From: Christensenella sp. UBA1252
GTDB lineage: Bacteria; Bacillota; Clostridia; Christensenellales; CAG-1252
Reading direction: 5' to 3'
Assembly (NCBI GenBank): GCA_002308575.1
Contig: DBVY01000049.1
Span: forward strand, 1,678 to 9,115
DNA: 7,438 nt
This document shows, piece by piece, positions 1 through 7,342 of the stretch. Position 1 is the first letter of the stretch. Every line of letters begins with the position of its first letter. The notes under the pieces are model-generated. The model saw only the letters and a program-made list of their open reading frames with translations, did no database searches and was not told the DNA's origin. The position numbers and the translations under genes are program-made.

Positions 1-833
1 GGTCCGTCTTTGGTGATCATCAGGCCGAAATAGAGGCAGCCCTTGAAAGTGCGGCCCTCGGCGTTCATTGCCCGAACGGTGGGAAGGAATATTTCGTTCA
101 TGCACCTTTCGGCCACTTCGGGCGTGTAGAACGGGTTCGGGGCAATAGTCCCCATGCCGCCTGTATTAAGGCCGCGGTCTCCGTCAAGCGCACGCTTGTG
201 GTCCATTGACGACACCATCGGCACGACCGTTTTTCCGTCGGTGAAGGACAATACCGATACTTCCGGCCCTTCTAAGAATTCTTCCACGACGATCTTATCG
301 CCGCTGCTGCCGAAAGCCTTGTCCTCCATGATCGACTTCACCGCGCCGGTCGCTTCTTCTCTGGTAAAAGCGATTATAACGCCTTTTCCGAGCGCGAGTC
401 CGTCTGCCTTCACTACCGTCGGCAGCGGCGCTTCGTTCACGTATTCGAGCGCTTTTTCCGGGTCGTCGAAGATCATGTATTTGGCGGTCGGGATGCCGTA
501 TTTGCGCATAAGTTCTTTAGAAAACGCCTTGCTTCCTTCGATGATCGCCGCCCTCTTGTTCGGTCCGAAACAGGGGATACCCTTTTCGGTGAGTTTGTCC
601 ACGAGCCCCAAAACGAGGGGATCGTCGGGCGCAACGACGGCGTAATCGATCTTATGCGAAAGCGCGAAATCAACGATCTTATCGAGCTCTTTCGCGCCGA
701 TATCGACCTGCGCCGCTTCTTTCATCCCGCCGTTTCCGGGAAGGGCGTAGATCGCGCCGACCCGTTTGCTCTTTCGCAGCGCTTTAATGATGGCGTGTTC
801 GCGTCCTCCGCCGCCGATGACCATAATATCCAT
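1..833 (-). CDS. purD: Phosphoribosylamine-glycine ligase (GAR synthetase), 3' end missing
   Basis: PurD joins phosphoribosylamine and glycine using ATP to give GAR, the second step of purine synthesis, in the cytoplasm. My translation gives 277 residues before the window edge, about two thirds of the usual 420 or so. It opens with MDIMVIGGGGREHA, the family's N-terminal signature. It continues with APDDPLVLGLVD (about 68-79), GPNKRAA..EGSK (90-102), the ATP-grasp strand VVKADGLALGKGV (140-152), EEFLEGPEVSV, and DHKRALDGDRGLNTGGMG, which is the most diagnostic block. The start at 833 follows AGAGGG (841-846) by seven bases, and there is an 18-base gap after the preceding formyltransferase gene, so it is the last gene visible in the operon. 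An internal ATG at codon 4 is possible but would cut into the first beta strand. Nothing is broken in the visible part; the C-terminal segment and stop lie outside the window. Confidence 0.97.
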   Translation of the reverse strand, partial: MDIMVIGGGGREHAIIKALRKSKRVGAIYALPGNGGMKEAAQVDIGAKELDKIVDFALSHKIDYAVVAPDDPLVLGLVDKLTEKGIPCFGPNKRAAIIEGSKAFSKELMRKYGIPTAKYMIFDDPEKALEYVNEAPLPTVVKADGLALGKGVIIAFTREEATGAVKSIMEDKAFGSSGDKIVVEEFLEGPEVSVLSFTDGKTVVPMVSSMDHKRALDGDRGLNTGGMGTIAPNPFYTPEVAERCMNEIFLPTVRAMNAEGRTFKGCLYFGLMITKDG

Positions 834-851
834 AGTTTTTCCCTCTTTTAA

Positions 852-2039
852 TCAATGGTGGAAAAGACGCATACCCGTAAACGCCATGACCATATTGTGA
901 CGGTCGGCGGCTTCGATCACGAGATCGTCGCGGATGGATCCGCCCGGTTCGCAAACGTAACTCACGCCGCTCTTCGCCGCCTTTTCGATATTATCGAAGA
1001 ACGGGAAGAATGCGTCGCTGGCAAGGGTAACGCCCTTGATCGAAGCGAGATAGGCGTCCTTTTCCGCACGGGTAAAGGGCTCGGGTTTGACCGCAAAATA
1101 TTGGCGCCAAACGTTCTCGCCGAGGACGTCCTCGCTGTCTACGTCCGACAGATACAGGTCGATAATGTTGTTCTTATCGGGACGGCCGACACCGTCCGCA
1201 AAGACCAAGCCAAGCACTTTTTCGTGCTGTCTTAAATGCCAAAGATCTGCTTTTTGCGCGGCAAGACGGGTGCAATGGATCCTCGATTGTTGCCCTGCGC
1301 CGACGCCGATCGCCTGCCCGTCCACCGCAAAACAAACGGAATTGGATTGCGTGTATTTCAACGTGATCAGCGCGATGATCATATCTTCCGCCTTGTCGTC
1401 CGGAAGATCTTTATTCTTCGTTACGATATTCTTCAAGAGGTCCCTGTCGATTTTGAAATTGTTTCTTCCCTGCTCGAACGTAATGCCGAAGACCTGCTTT
1501 CTTTCCCTTTCCTGCGGAACGTAAGAAGGATCGATCTTAACGATGTTATAGGCGCCCTTTCTTTTGGTCTTCAAAAGTTCCAAAGCATCCGGCGCGTAAG
1601 AGGGCGCGATCACGCCGTCGCTGACTTCGCGCGCGATGATCTTCGCGGTCGTCAGGTCGCATTCGTCCGAAAGCGCGATCCAATCGCCGAAAGAGGACAT
1701 TCTGTCCGTACCACGGGCGCGAGCATAGGCGCAAGCGAGCGGAGAATCGTCCAGCCCCTCGATATCGTCCACAAAGCAGGCTTTTTTGAGTTTCTCGGAA
1801 AGTTTTCTCCCGATCGCGGCGGACGTCGGAGAAACGTGCTTAAAGGAAGTCGCCGCGACTTTCCCGGTCGCTTGCTTGATCTCCTTGACGAGTTGCCAAG
1901 AATTGAAAGCGTCCAAAAAGTTGATATAGCCGGGTCTGCCGGAAAGGATCTCGATCGGAAGATCCGCGCCGTTCTCCATAAAGATGCGGGCGGGTTTTTG
2001 ATTGGGGTTGCAGCCGTATTTGAGTTCGAATTCTTTCAT
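852..2039 (-). CDS. purH: Stand-alone AICAR formyltransferase (phosphoribosylaminoimidazolecarboxamide formyltransferase)
   Basis: This enzyme transfers a formyl group from 10-formyltetrahydrofolate to AICAR, giving FAICAR, step nine of the pathway. The protein is 395 residues and corresponds only to the C-terminal half of bifunctional PurH/ATIC; no cyclohydrolase domain precedes it. Visible blocks are LKYGCNPNQKPA (6-17), GRPGYINFLDA (34-44), the catalytic KH pair in FKHVSP (K67, H68), AYARARGTDRMSSFGD (104-119), YTQSNSVC (229-236, with N233), GAGQQSRIHCTRLA (247-260), SDAFFPF (341-347), GGSIRD (366-371) and a terminal RLFHH. From memory these match animal ATIC more closely than E. coli PurH. 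The start has AAGGAG (2046-2051) overlapping the upstream purO stop, with a 10-base gap, so the two genes should be translationally coupled. The partner step is supplied by the adjacent purO. Some authors call this domain PurV; the symbol purH is used loosely here. Confidence 0.95.
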   Translation of the reverse strand: MKEFELKYGCNPNQKPARIFMENGADLPIEILSGRPGYINFLDAFNSWQLVKEIKQATGKVAATSFKHVSPTSAAIGRKLSEKLKKACFVDDIEGLDDSPLACAYARARGTDRMSSFGDWIALSDECDLTTAKIIAREVSDGVIAPSYAPDALELLKTKRKGAYNIVKIDPSYVPQERERKQVFGITFEQGRNNFKIDRDLLKNIVTKNKDLPDDKAEDMIIALITLKYTQSNSVCFAVDGQAIGVGAGQQSRIHCTRLAAQKADLWHLRQHEKVLGLVFADGVGRPDKNNIIDLYLSDVDSEDVLGENVWRQYFAVKPEPFTRAEKDAYLASIKGVTLASDAFFPFFDNIEKAAKSGVSYVCEPGGSIRDDLVIEAADRHNMVMAFTGMRLFHH

Positions 2040-2049
2040 TGGGAGCTCC

Positions 2050-2763
2050 TTATTTGTTTTTATTGATCAATCTGTTTTCTTCTTTCCCCGTCGCAAGGTC
2101 GATATAGCGAACGTACAGGGAGATCTTGTTTTGCTCGTTCAAAGCGTTCCAAAGCGTTTCGGTAAAATCGTCGATCGAATCGGGGATCAAAACGCGCTCG
2201 GGTTCGCCTTGGAATGTCGGGATCGGGTTTCCGTCCGTTACGTAGGTGTGCAGGAAGTGTCCGACGCCGTCGATCGCTTCGTAATCGAACGTAAAGCGAT
2301 TGCAGGCGGAGCCCTTTTCGTCCGCCGATTTCAAAATGCTCATCTTATAGGTAAACGGATCTTTTAAGGAAAGCATCGCGCTGATACGCGGCGTAAAGTT
2401 CGGGCCGTCCGGTTCGAATTCCCTCGTCTTCAACGCGGAAGTAAAGCATTTTCCTTCCTTCAAAAAGTCGTAGATCGTATCGGTTTGGTTGCCGTTCGTA
2501 ACGATCAACTTCTCCTCGAAACGACGGATCGCCGCATAGATGATCAAGCTCGGGTCTTCGACTTTGCTCGCGTCGAAAGGCTCGGTAAACACTTCGCCGT
2601 TTTTCTCGGTAAAGATGCGATTGCGGCTGTTTGCGCTTCTGCCCATAATGAAATAGGCGGCGACGGCTTTGCCGTTCTTGCTCTTTCCGACGACGATGCC
2701 TCTGCCGACGTAGGGGTTGTCGCGGATCAATTCTCCGATATCGTTCGTTTGGTAGACGTTCAT
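2050..2763 (-). CDS. purO: IMP cyclohydrolase, PurO type
   Basis: PurO closes the ring of FAICAR to form IMP, the final step, and is unrelated in fold to the N-terminal domain of PurH. The protein is 237 residues. The family's opening motif appears as YVGRGIVVGKSKNGKAVAAY (18-37), followed by GRSANSRNRIF (41-51), LIIYAAIR (73-80), TNGNQTDTIYD (89-99), DGPNFTPRISA (119-129) and GVGHFLHTY..DGNPIPTF.GEP (166-188). Archaeal PurO is nearer 200 residues and starts almost at the YIGR motif, so this version has about 17 extra residues in front. Its ATG overlaps the purN stop as ATGA, and GGAGGAG (2769-2775) lies five bases upstream, one of the strongest ribosome sites in the window. Lying directly before the formyltransferase gene, it completes a two-gene replacement for purH. 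I assign it by motif pattern, not by alignment. Confidence 0.9.
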   Translation of the reverse strand: MNVYQTNDIGELIRDNPYVGRGIVVGKSKNGKAVAAYFIMGRSANSRNRIFTEKNGEVFTEPFDASKVEDPSLIIYAAIRRFEEKLIVTNGNQTDTIYDFLKEGKCFTSALKTREFEPDGPNFTPRISAMLSLKDPFTYKMSILKSADEKGSACNRFTFDYEAIDGVGHFLHTYVTDGNPIPTFQGEPERVLIPDSIDDFTETLWNALNEQNKISLYVRYIDLATGKEENRLINKNK

Positions 2764-3365
2764 TTTTTCTCCTCCGTTATTTTTTTACTGACAAGTTCGC
2801 AAGCCGCGGGCAGGATCTTCCATTCCGCTTCTTCCATCACACGCCTTTGCAAAACTTCGGGCGTGTCGCCTTCTTTTACTTCGACCGCTTTTTGCATCAC
2901 GATCGTTCCGCCGTCCGGGATCTCGTTTACGAAATGCACGGTCGCTCCCGTAACTTTGACGCCTTTCGCGAGCGCCGCTTCGTGCACCTTCAATCCGTAA
3001 AACCCCTCGCCGCAAAACGACGGGATCAACGAGGGATGCACGTTCAAAATGCGATTCGGGAAGCGATCGGTAAACGACTTGGACAAGATCACCATAAACC
3101 CGGCGAGCACGACGAGGTCGATCGAGCGCTTTTCGAGCTCCTTAACGATCCTGTCTTCGAACGTGGCGCGGTCGCCTCTTTCCACAACGACCGTTTCGAT
3201 CCCCGCTTTTTCCGCGCGCACAAGCGCGTACGCGTCCTTTTTATTCGAAAGGACGAGCGCGACCGTTCCGCTTTTCAAGAGCCCGCTCTTTTCGGCGTCT
3301 ATGATCGCCTGTAAATTGGTGCCGCCGCCCGAAACGAGGACGGCGATCTTCGCCTTTTCTTTCAT
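2760..3365 (-). CDS. purN: Phosphoribosylglycinamide formyltransferase (GAR transformylase)
   Basis: PurN formylates GAR with 10-formyltetrahydrofolate to give FGAR, step three. The protein has 201 residues, normal for PurN. It starts with the phosphate-binding segment [16 protein letters not shown] (7-22), then LAGFMVILS (87-95). The catalytic triad seems complete: N108 and H110 in [12 protein letters not shown], and D151 in [12 protein letters not shown]. The loop [17 protein letters not shown] (116-132) and GATVHFV (140-146) are typical. The start codon overlaps the purM stop as ATGA; GGGGTGAT (about 3372-3379), inside the end of purM, can serve as ribosome site. The next gene, purO, is joined by the same kind of overlap, so purM, purN and purO form a coupled block. 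Confidence 0.97.
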   Translation of the reverse strand: MKEKAKIAVLVSGGGTNLQAIIDAEKSGLLKSGTVALVLSNKKDAYALVRAEKAGIETVVVERGDRATFEDRIVKELEKRSIDLVVLAGFMVILSKSFTDRFPNRILNVHPSLIPSFCGEGFYGLKVHEAALAKGVKVTGATVHFVNEIPDGGTIVMQKAVEVKEGDTPEVLQRRVMEEAEWKILPAACELVSKKITEEKK

Positions 3366-4396
3366 TTCAGGATCACCCCGTCGTCCGAACGAACGATCGA
3401 ACCGATCCGATAGGCGTCCACACCCTCTTTTTGCAAAACGGCGATCGCGATATCCGCGTCTTCCTTTGCAACGACGACGCTCATGCCGACGCCCATATTA
3501 AAGGTGTTGAACATATCGCGTTCGGGCACGCCCCCTTTCTTTTGAATAAGCTTGAAGATCGGCAAAACGCGCACGTCTTCTTTTTTGATCTCCACGCCGA
3601 GTCCTTTCGGGATCGAACGCGGCATATTCTCGTAAAAACCGCCGCCCGTGATATGGGAAACGCCCTTGACTTCGACCGCGTCGAACAGCGCGAGCATCGG
3701 TTTCACATAGATTCTCGTCGGCGTCAAAAGGGTCTCGCCGAGCGTCTTGCCGCCAAGCTCGGGATAGACCGCGTTCAGGTCGCTGTTTTCGACGTCGAAG
3801 ATTTTGCGAACGAGCGAGAACCCGTTGGAATGAACGCCCGAAGACGGCAACGCGATCATCACGTCCCCTTCTTTCATCTTGGTCTTGTCGACGACTTTAT
3901 CGCGATCGACGATGCCGACCGAGAAACCCGCAAGGTCATACTCGTTTTCGGGATAGAAACCGGGCATTTCCGCGGTTTCGCCGCCAATCAAGGCGCTTCC
4001 CGATTGCACGCAACCTTCCGCCACGCCCGAAACGATCTCTGCGATGCGCTCGGGGCGGTTTTTGCCGCAAGCGATGTAATCAAGGAAAAACAAGGGCTTC
4101 GCGCCGCAACAGATCACGTCGTTTACGCACATTGCGACGCAGTCGATACCGACCGTGTCGTGCTTATCCAATAAAAACGCGAGTTTGAGTTTGGTGCCGA
4201 CGCCGTCCGTTCCCGAAACGAGAACGGGATGGGTATAACCGGTCAAGTCGAGCGAAAACAATCCGCCGAATCCGCCGATCTGATCCGCGCCGCCCGTCAT
4301 CGTGCGGGCGATATGCGCCTTCATCAATTCGACGGCTTTGTAACCCGCGGTGATATCAACGCCTGCGTTTTTATAACTCTCGGAAAAACTTTTCAT
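3362..4396 (-). CDS. purM: Phosphoribosylformylglycinamidine cyclo-ligase (AIR synthetase)
   Basis: PurM uses ATP to cyclise FGAM to AIR, step five. The protein is 344 residues, the usual length. Motifs in order: YKNAGVDI (8-15), GGFGGLF (41-47), [10 protein letters not shown] (61-70), [10 protein letters not shown] (85-94), GGETAEMPG (138-146), [18 protein letters not shown] (177-194), [13 protein letters not shown] (248-260) and FNMGVGM (299-305). These cover the ATP and substrate sites of the PurM/PurL superfamily. The frame stays open 14 codons upstream, but I chose the ATG at 4396 because the protein then begins at the conserved N-terminus and AAGGAG (4403-4408) lies six bases before it. 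That ribosome site overlaps the purF stop codon, and only 11 bases separate the genes. Its substrate-forming partner PurL is not in the window. Confidence 0.98.
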   Translation of the reverse strand: MKSFSESYKNAGVDITAGYKAVELMKAHIARTMTGGADQIGGFGGLFSLDLTGYTHPVLVSGTDGVGTKLKLAFLLDKHDTVGIDCVAMCVNDVICCGAKPLFFLDYIACGKNRPERIAEIVSGVAEGCVQSGSALIGGETAEMPGFYPENEYDLAGFSVGIVDRDKVVDKTKMKEGDVMIALPSSGVHSNGFSLVRKIFDVENSDLNAVYPELGGKTLGETLLTPTRIYVKPMLALFDAVEVKGVSHITGGGFYENMPRSIPKGLGVEIKKEDVRVLPIFKLIQKKGGVPERDMFNTFNMGVGMSVVVAKEDADIAIAVLQKEGVDAYRIGSIVRSDDGVILK

Positions 4397-4407
4397 TCTT
4401 TTCTCCT

Positions 4408-5832
4408 TTATTCCTTGCCGTTCCAGCAATAGGTGCAAAGTTTACACGGGGAAATCCCGATCGCCTCTTCCATACCTTCGATCGATTGGAATTCCAAGGA
4501 CTCGAACCCGAATTTCTCGCAGATCGCCTTGCGCATTTTCTGCCCCCTCTCGGTGTTGGCGTCGCTGTACTCGTCCAAATGGTTAAACCCTTCGTCGCCT
4601 TCGAGCTCTTTGATTACGCGGCGCGTAATGAGTTCCATATCGCTCGTCGCGCGGGAAAAATTCAAATATTTACAACCGAACATGATCGGCGGACACGCCG
4701 AACGCATATGCACGGCTTTGGCGCCGTTTTCATACAAGAATTCCACCGTTTCGCGAAGTTGCGTTCCGCGAACGATCGAATCGTCCACGAACAAAAGGCT
4801 CTTCCCTTTGATCAGTTGCCCGACGGGAATTTGCTTCATCTTGGCGATCTTGTTGCGATCCACTTGATTGACGGGCAGGAAACTTCTCGACCAAGTCGGC
4901 GTGTATTTGATATACGGACGCGCGAACGGGATCTTGCTCTCGTTGGCATAACCGATCGCGTGCGGCGTTCCGGAATCGGGCACCCCGCAGACGTAATCCA
5001 CGTCTTTGATCGTTCCTTTTTTCATATCCTCTTTCGCGAGGATCTCGCCGTTTTTGTAACGCATCTGTTCGACGTTTACGCCCTCGTAACAAGAGGTCGG
5101 ATAGCCGTAATACGTCCAAAGGAAGGAGCAGATCCGCATTTCTTTTTGCGGTTGGAGCAACGTTTTGACGCCGTCCGCCGTAACCTCGACGATCTCGTTC
5201 GGGCCCAATTCGCAATAGTCTTTGTAGCCCAGTTTTTGATAAGCGAAGGATTCGAACGAAACGCAATATCCGTTTTCCTTTTTTCCGACCAAGATCGGCA
5301 AGCGCCCCATCTTATCGCGCGCGGCGAGAAGGGTTCCGTCCTCTTTCAATAAAAGGATAGACGCCGTTCCCTCGATCTCGTTTCGGGCGAATTCGAGGCC
5401 TTCCACGAAATCCTTTTTGCTGTTGATCAAAGTCGCGATCAGCTCAACGGAGTTTACCGCTCCGCCCGTCGCGGCGCCGAAATGCCCGCCGCCGTTTTCG
5501 AGGTAGCGATCGATCAGCGCGTTCGCGTTGTTGATGACGCCGACAAAGCAGATCGCGTACGTCCCGAGATGGGAGCGAATCTGCAAGGGTTGCGGGTCGT
5601 AATCACTGATTACGCCGATTGCGGAAGTTCCGCGCATTTCCTCGAAGATGTGCTCGAACTTCGTCCGAAACGGCGCGTTTCCGAGGTCATGGATCTTGCG
5701 TTGCAATCCCTCGCGTTCCGAGAAAGCGGCAAGTCCGCCGTATCTCGTTCCGAGGTGAGAATGATAATCGGTTCCGAAGAAAACGTCACAAATGCAGTCT
5801 TCCTTAGAAGCCACACCGAAAAAAGCACCCAT
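4408..5832 (-). CDS. purF: Amidophosphoribosyltransferase homologue lacking the catalytic N-terminal cysteine
   Basis: PurF normally makes phosphoribosylamine from PRPP, using ammonia released from glutamine by an N-terminal Ntn-type glutaminase whose nucleophile is Cys1. This 474-residue protein begins MGAFFGV where the mature enzyme begins CGxxGI, so that cysteine is missing. The first in-frame codon upstream that matters is the purC stop (5851-5853), and the seven codons between hold no Cys, so no other start restores it. Other glutaminase blocks are also altered: QHRGQE is replaced by LGTRYGGLA (27-35), the RYST region by ISDYDPQP (75-82), and HNGN by VGVINN (97-102). The transferase half looks intact: [14 protein letters not shown] (283-296) and the PRPP loop [10 protein letters not shown] (348-357). 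C235, C387, C463 and C466 line up with the four iron-sulfur ligands I recall in B. subtilis PurF. GGGAG lies seven bases before the start. Position between purC and purM supports a PurF role; the nitrogen donor is uncertain. Confidence 0.9.
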   Translation of the reverse strand: MGAFFGVASKEDCICDVFFGTDYHSHLGTRYGGLAAFSEREGLQRKIHDLGNAPFRTKFEHIFEEMRGTSAIGVISDYDPQPLQIRSHLGTYAICFVGVINNANALIDRYLENGGGHFGAATGGAVNSVELIATLINSKKDFVEGLEFARNEIEGTASILLLKEDGTLLAARDKMGRLPILVGKKENGYCVSFESFAYQKLGYKDYCELGPNEIVEVTADGVKTLLQPQKEMRICSFLWTYYGYPTSCYEGVNVEQMRYKNGEILAKEDMKKGTIKDVDYVCGVPDSGTPHAIGYANESKIPFARPYIKYTPTWSRSFLPVNQVDRNKIAKMKQIPVGQLIKGKSLLFVDDSIVRGTQLRETVEFLYENGAKAVHMRSACPPIMFGCKYLNFSRATSDMELITRRVIKELEGDEGFNHLDEYSDANTERGQKMRKAICEKFGFESLEFQSIEGMEEAIGISPCKLCTYCWNGKE

Positions 5833-5850
5833 AGTATTCTCCCGATTCGA

Positions 5851-6561
5851 TCAGCCCAAGACCCTCTTCATCATTTCTTTGTAAGCGTCTTCCACGCCGC
5901 CCATATCCCTTCTGAAACGGTCTTTGTCGAGCTTCTCGTGCGTGGTCGCGTCCCAGAAACGGCAGGTGTCGGGCGAAATCTCGTCCGCAAGAACGATCTT
6001 TCCGTCCGTCGTCTTGCCGAACTCCAATTTGAAGTCGACGAGCTCGACGTTGATCGACGCAAAGTATTTGACCAAATACGCGTTGATTTTCAGCGCCATA
6101 TCCGCAATCGTTTTGAGCTCTTGCTCGGTGCAGTACTCCATCGCAAGGATATGATATTCGTTTACCATCGGATCGTCCAACGCGTCGCACTTGTAGCAAT
6201 ACTCCAAAACCGTCCGCTTCATCGGCGTTCCTTCGGGAAGCCCAAGGCGCTTGGAAAGAGAACCCGCCGCGATGTTGCGAACGATGACTTCCAAAGGAAC
6301 GATCGAAACCTTTTTGACCGCGGTTTCGCGCTCGTTCAGTTCTTTTACGTAATGGGTCGGAATGCCTTCCTTCTCCAATTTTTCCATCAAATAATTGCTC
6401 ATACGGTTGTTGACGACGCCTTTTCCGACGATCGTGCCTTTCTTCACGCCGTTGAACGCGGTCGCGTCATCCTTATACGAAACGATCACGATTTCGGGGT
6501 CGTTCGTCGCGAAAACTTTCTTCGCCTTTCCTTCGTACAGCTGTTCTTTCTTCTCCAACAT
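5851..6561 (-). CDS. purC: Phosphoribosylaminoimidazole-succinocarboxamide synthase (SAICAR synthetase)
   Basis: PurC condenses CAIR with aspartate using ATP, giving SAICAR, step seven. The protein is 236 residues, typical of the short bacterial form. It shows [11 protein letters not shown] (7-17), [20 protein letters not shown] (48-67), [14 protein letters not shown] (94-107), LVDFKLEFG (174-182), [14 protein letters not shown] (191-204) and [11 protein letters not shown] (211-221), all standard signatures. The open frame extends 37 codons upstream, but that stretch crosses the hairpin and the end of purE. The ATG at 6561 has GGAGGAG (within 6568-6575) at good spacing and gives the conserved N-terminus. 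It follows purE after 70 bases, the widest gap in the operon, and precedes purF by 18 bases. Confidence 0.98.
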   Translation of the reverse strand: MLEKKEQLYEGKAKKVFATNDPEIVIVSYKDDATAFNGVKKGTIVGKGVVNNRMSNYLMEKLEKEGIPTHYVKELNERETAVKKVSIVPLEVIVRNIAAGSLSKRLGLPEGTPMKRTVLEYCYKCDALDDPMVNEYHILAMEYCTEQELKTIADMALKINAYLVKYFASINVELVDFKLEFGKTTDGKIVLADEISPDTCRFWDATTHEKLDKDRFRRDMGGVEDAYKEMMKRVLG

Positions 6562-6590
6562 AATGATCTCCTCCCTTCGAGATTTTTTTA

Positions 6591-6628
6591 ATAATGAAAA
6601 ACCGCAGGCGGTATGTCCCTGCGGTTTT
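6591..6628 (-). terminator. Terminator-like hairpin between purE and purC
   Basis: On the minus strand, three bases after the purE stop, an 11-base-pair perfect stem forms: AAAACCGCAGG (6628-6618) pairs with CCTGCGGTTTT (6608-6598) around a nine-base loop. With the paired Ts the RNA reads five Us and then CAUUAU, which is a short U tract. This looks like a moderate intrinsic terminator or an mRNA-stabilising stem inside the operon, before purC. Because six more pur genes follow without an obvious new promoter, readthrough must be common. Its role, whether partial termination, processing or 3' end protection of purE message, is inferred. Confidence 0.65.
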
Positions 6629-6631
6629 CGG

Positions 6632-7129
6632 TTATACGTTATACTTTGCTTCAACGGCGGCGTTCTTTTCAAGAACCTTTTCGGCGTTTTTCAAGCGGAA
6701 TTCGTCCGCCTTTTTCGAGAGCGCGTCATCGTAGACCCCGAGGATCTGCACGGCGAGAGTCGCAGCATTTGCGGCGCCGTCGATCGCAACGGTCGCAACC
6801 GGAATGCCGGACGGCATTTGAACGGTGGAAAGAAGCGCGTCCAATCCGCCGAGTCCCGCGCTTTTGATCGGGATTCCGATCACGGGCAAAGTCGTATTCG
6901 CGGCGATCGCGCCTGCAAGGTGCGCCGCCATGCCAGCCGCGGCAATGATCACACCGAAGCCTTTTTCTCGCGCGGAAGACGAGAATTCTCTGACTTCTTC
7001 GGGCGTCCTGTGCGCGGAAAACACGTGTACTTCGAAAGGTACGCCGTATTGAGCGAGCGTGTCGATCGCTTTTTGCAAAACGGGCAAATCGCTGTCACTT
7101 CCCATCACGATACCGACTTTTTTACTCAT
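6632..7129 (-). CDS. purE: AIR carboxylase catalytic subunit / N5-CAIR mutase
   Basis: PurE makes CAIR, step six. Class I enzymes rearrange N5-CAIR made by PurK; class II enzymes carboxylate AIR directly. This 165-residue protein is class I in pattern: [11 protein letters not shown] (6-16), [10 protein letters not shown] (37-46, with the conserved H40), [11 protein letters not shown] (63-73), PVIGIPIKS (82-90) and [13 protein letters not shown] (104-116). Compared with E. coli, the GAGGAAHLPG block reads [10 protein letters not shown], which I recall as common in clostridia. The frame is open to an ATG at 7210, but that would lie inside the promoter; AGAGGGGAGA (about 7135-7144) before the ATG at 7129 decides the start. 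It is the first gene of the operon. No purK is visible, so either it lies elsewhere or the cell relies on high carbon dioxide. Confidence 0.97.
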   Translation of the reverse strand: MSKKVGIVMGSDSDLPVLQKAIDTLAQYGVPFEVHVFSAHRTPEEVREFSSSAREKGFGVIIAAAGMAAHLAGAIAANTTLPVIGIPIKSAGLGGLDALLSTVQMPSGIPVATVAIDGAANAATLAVQILGVYDDALSKKADEFRLKNAEKVLEKNAAVEAKYNV

Positions 7130-7149
7130 CGAATTCTCCCCTCTTTCTT

Positions 7150-7169
7150 GGCGCCCGAAATCGCGCGCC
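7150..7169 (-). other. Short GC-rich hairpin in the pur leader
   Basis: The predicted leader of about 44 bases starts with a stem-loop: GGCGC pairs with GCGCC across ten bases, with a possible inner CG:CG pair. It lies within a few bases of the predicted 5' end and is followed by a purine-rich ribosome site with no U run, so it is not a terminator. A 5' stem of this kind can protect mRNA from decay. The leader is too short for a purine riboswitch. Confidence 0.4.
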
Positions 7170-7180
7170 TTACAAATAAA

Positions 7181-7210
7181 ATTATAAAAAACAACCCTCC
7201 GAAATGTCAA
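7181..7210 (-). promoter_or_regulatory. pur operon promoter, perfect -35 and -10
   Basis: On the minus strand TTGACA (7210-7205) and TATAAT (7186-7181) are separated by 18 bases. Both hexamers match the vegetative sigma consensus exactly. Transcription should begin near 7173-7174, giving a leader of about 44 bases before the purE ATG. No other strong promoter was noticed inside the operon by eye, so this one probably serves all eight genes. Confidence 0.85.
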
Positions 7211-7215
7211 ATAAA

Positions 7216-7238
7216 TTCGCCCACAATTTGCAGGCGAA
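7216..7238. promoter_or_regulatory. Candidate operator: 23-base imperfect palindrome
   Basis: The halves TTCGCCCACAA and TTGCAGGCGAA flank a central T; nine of eleven positions pair, the two mismatches lying together in each arm. It ends five bases upstream of the pur -35 box, between the divergent promoters, where a regulator could touch RNA polymerase. The CGAA cores recall the CGAA of Bacillus PurR boxes, but their orientation relative to each other is opposite to the arrangement I remember for Bacillus. The regulator is unknown. Confidence 0.45.
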
Positions 7239-7342
7239 CTCCCCCTTTTATCACGCGATTGTTTCGCCGCTCCGATCCCTTCACCCGAAACCGCGCGCCG
7301 CTTTTCTCTTTCGAAAAATGCGCCCGATCCCTTCCCCGCCGA

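Noticed and set aside
154..645. A 163-codon plus-strand open frame
   Set aside because: It is antisense to purD, whose reading frame is confirmed by several strong motifs.
4486..5352. A 288-codon plus-strand open frame opposite purF, and similar ones opposite purM (3431-4174) and the formyltransferase (1236-2066)
   Set aside because: All are shadows of well-supported minus-strand genes, with low-complexity, arginine- and histidine-rich translations.
4408..5832. C13 or C15 of the PurF homologue as a replacement nucleophile after cleavage
   Set aside because: Ntn glutaminases need the Cys directly before the GxxG strand; here that strand (GAFFGV) comes before these cysteines, so cleavage there would remove it.
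5482..6591. A 369-codon open frame on the plus strand
   Set aside because: It lies antisense to purF and purC, crosses their junction, and has no recognisable protein motif. Biased codon use in the real genes leaves the opposite strand open.
7130..7175. Purine riboswitch in the pur leader
   Set aside because: The predicted leader is about 44 bases and shows only a simple hairpin, too short for a three-way junction aptamer plus expression platform.
7130..7210. A longer purE start at 7210 adding 27 residues
   Set aside because: It would place coding sequence over the -35 and -10 boxes, and the family begins at the ATG at 7129, which has a strong ribosome site.
7272..7334. Direct repeat CCGATCCCTTC at 7272-7282 and 7324-7334
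   Set aside because: Only eleven bases in a C-rich stretch, with no link to either promoter that I can argue; likely chance.
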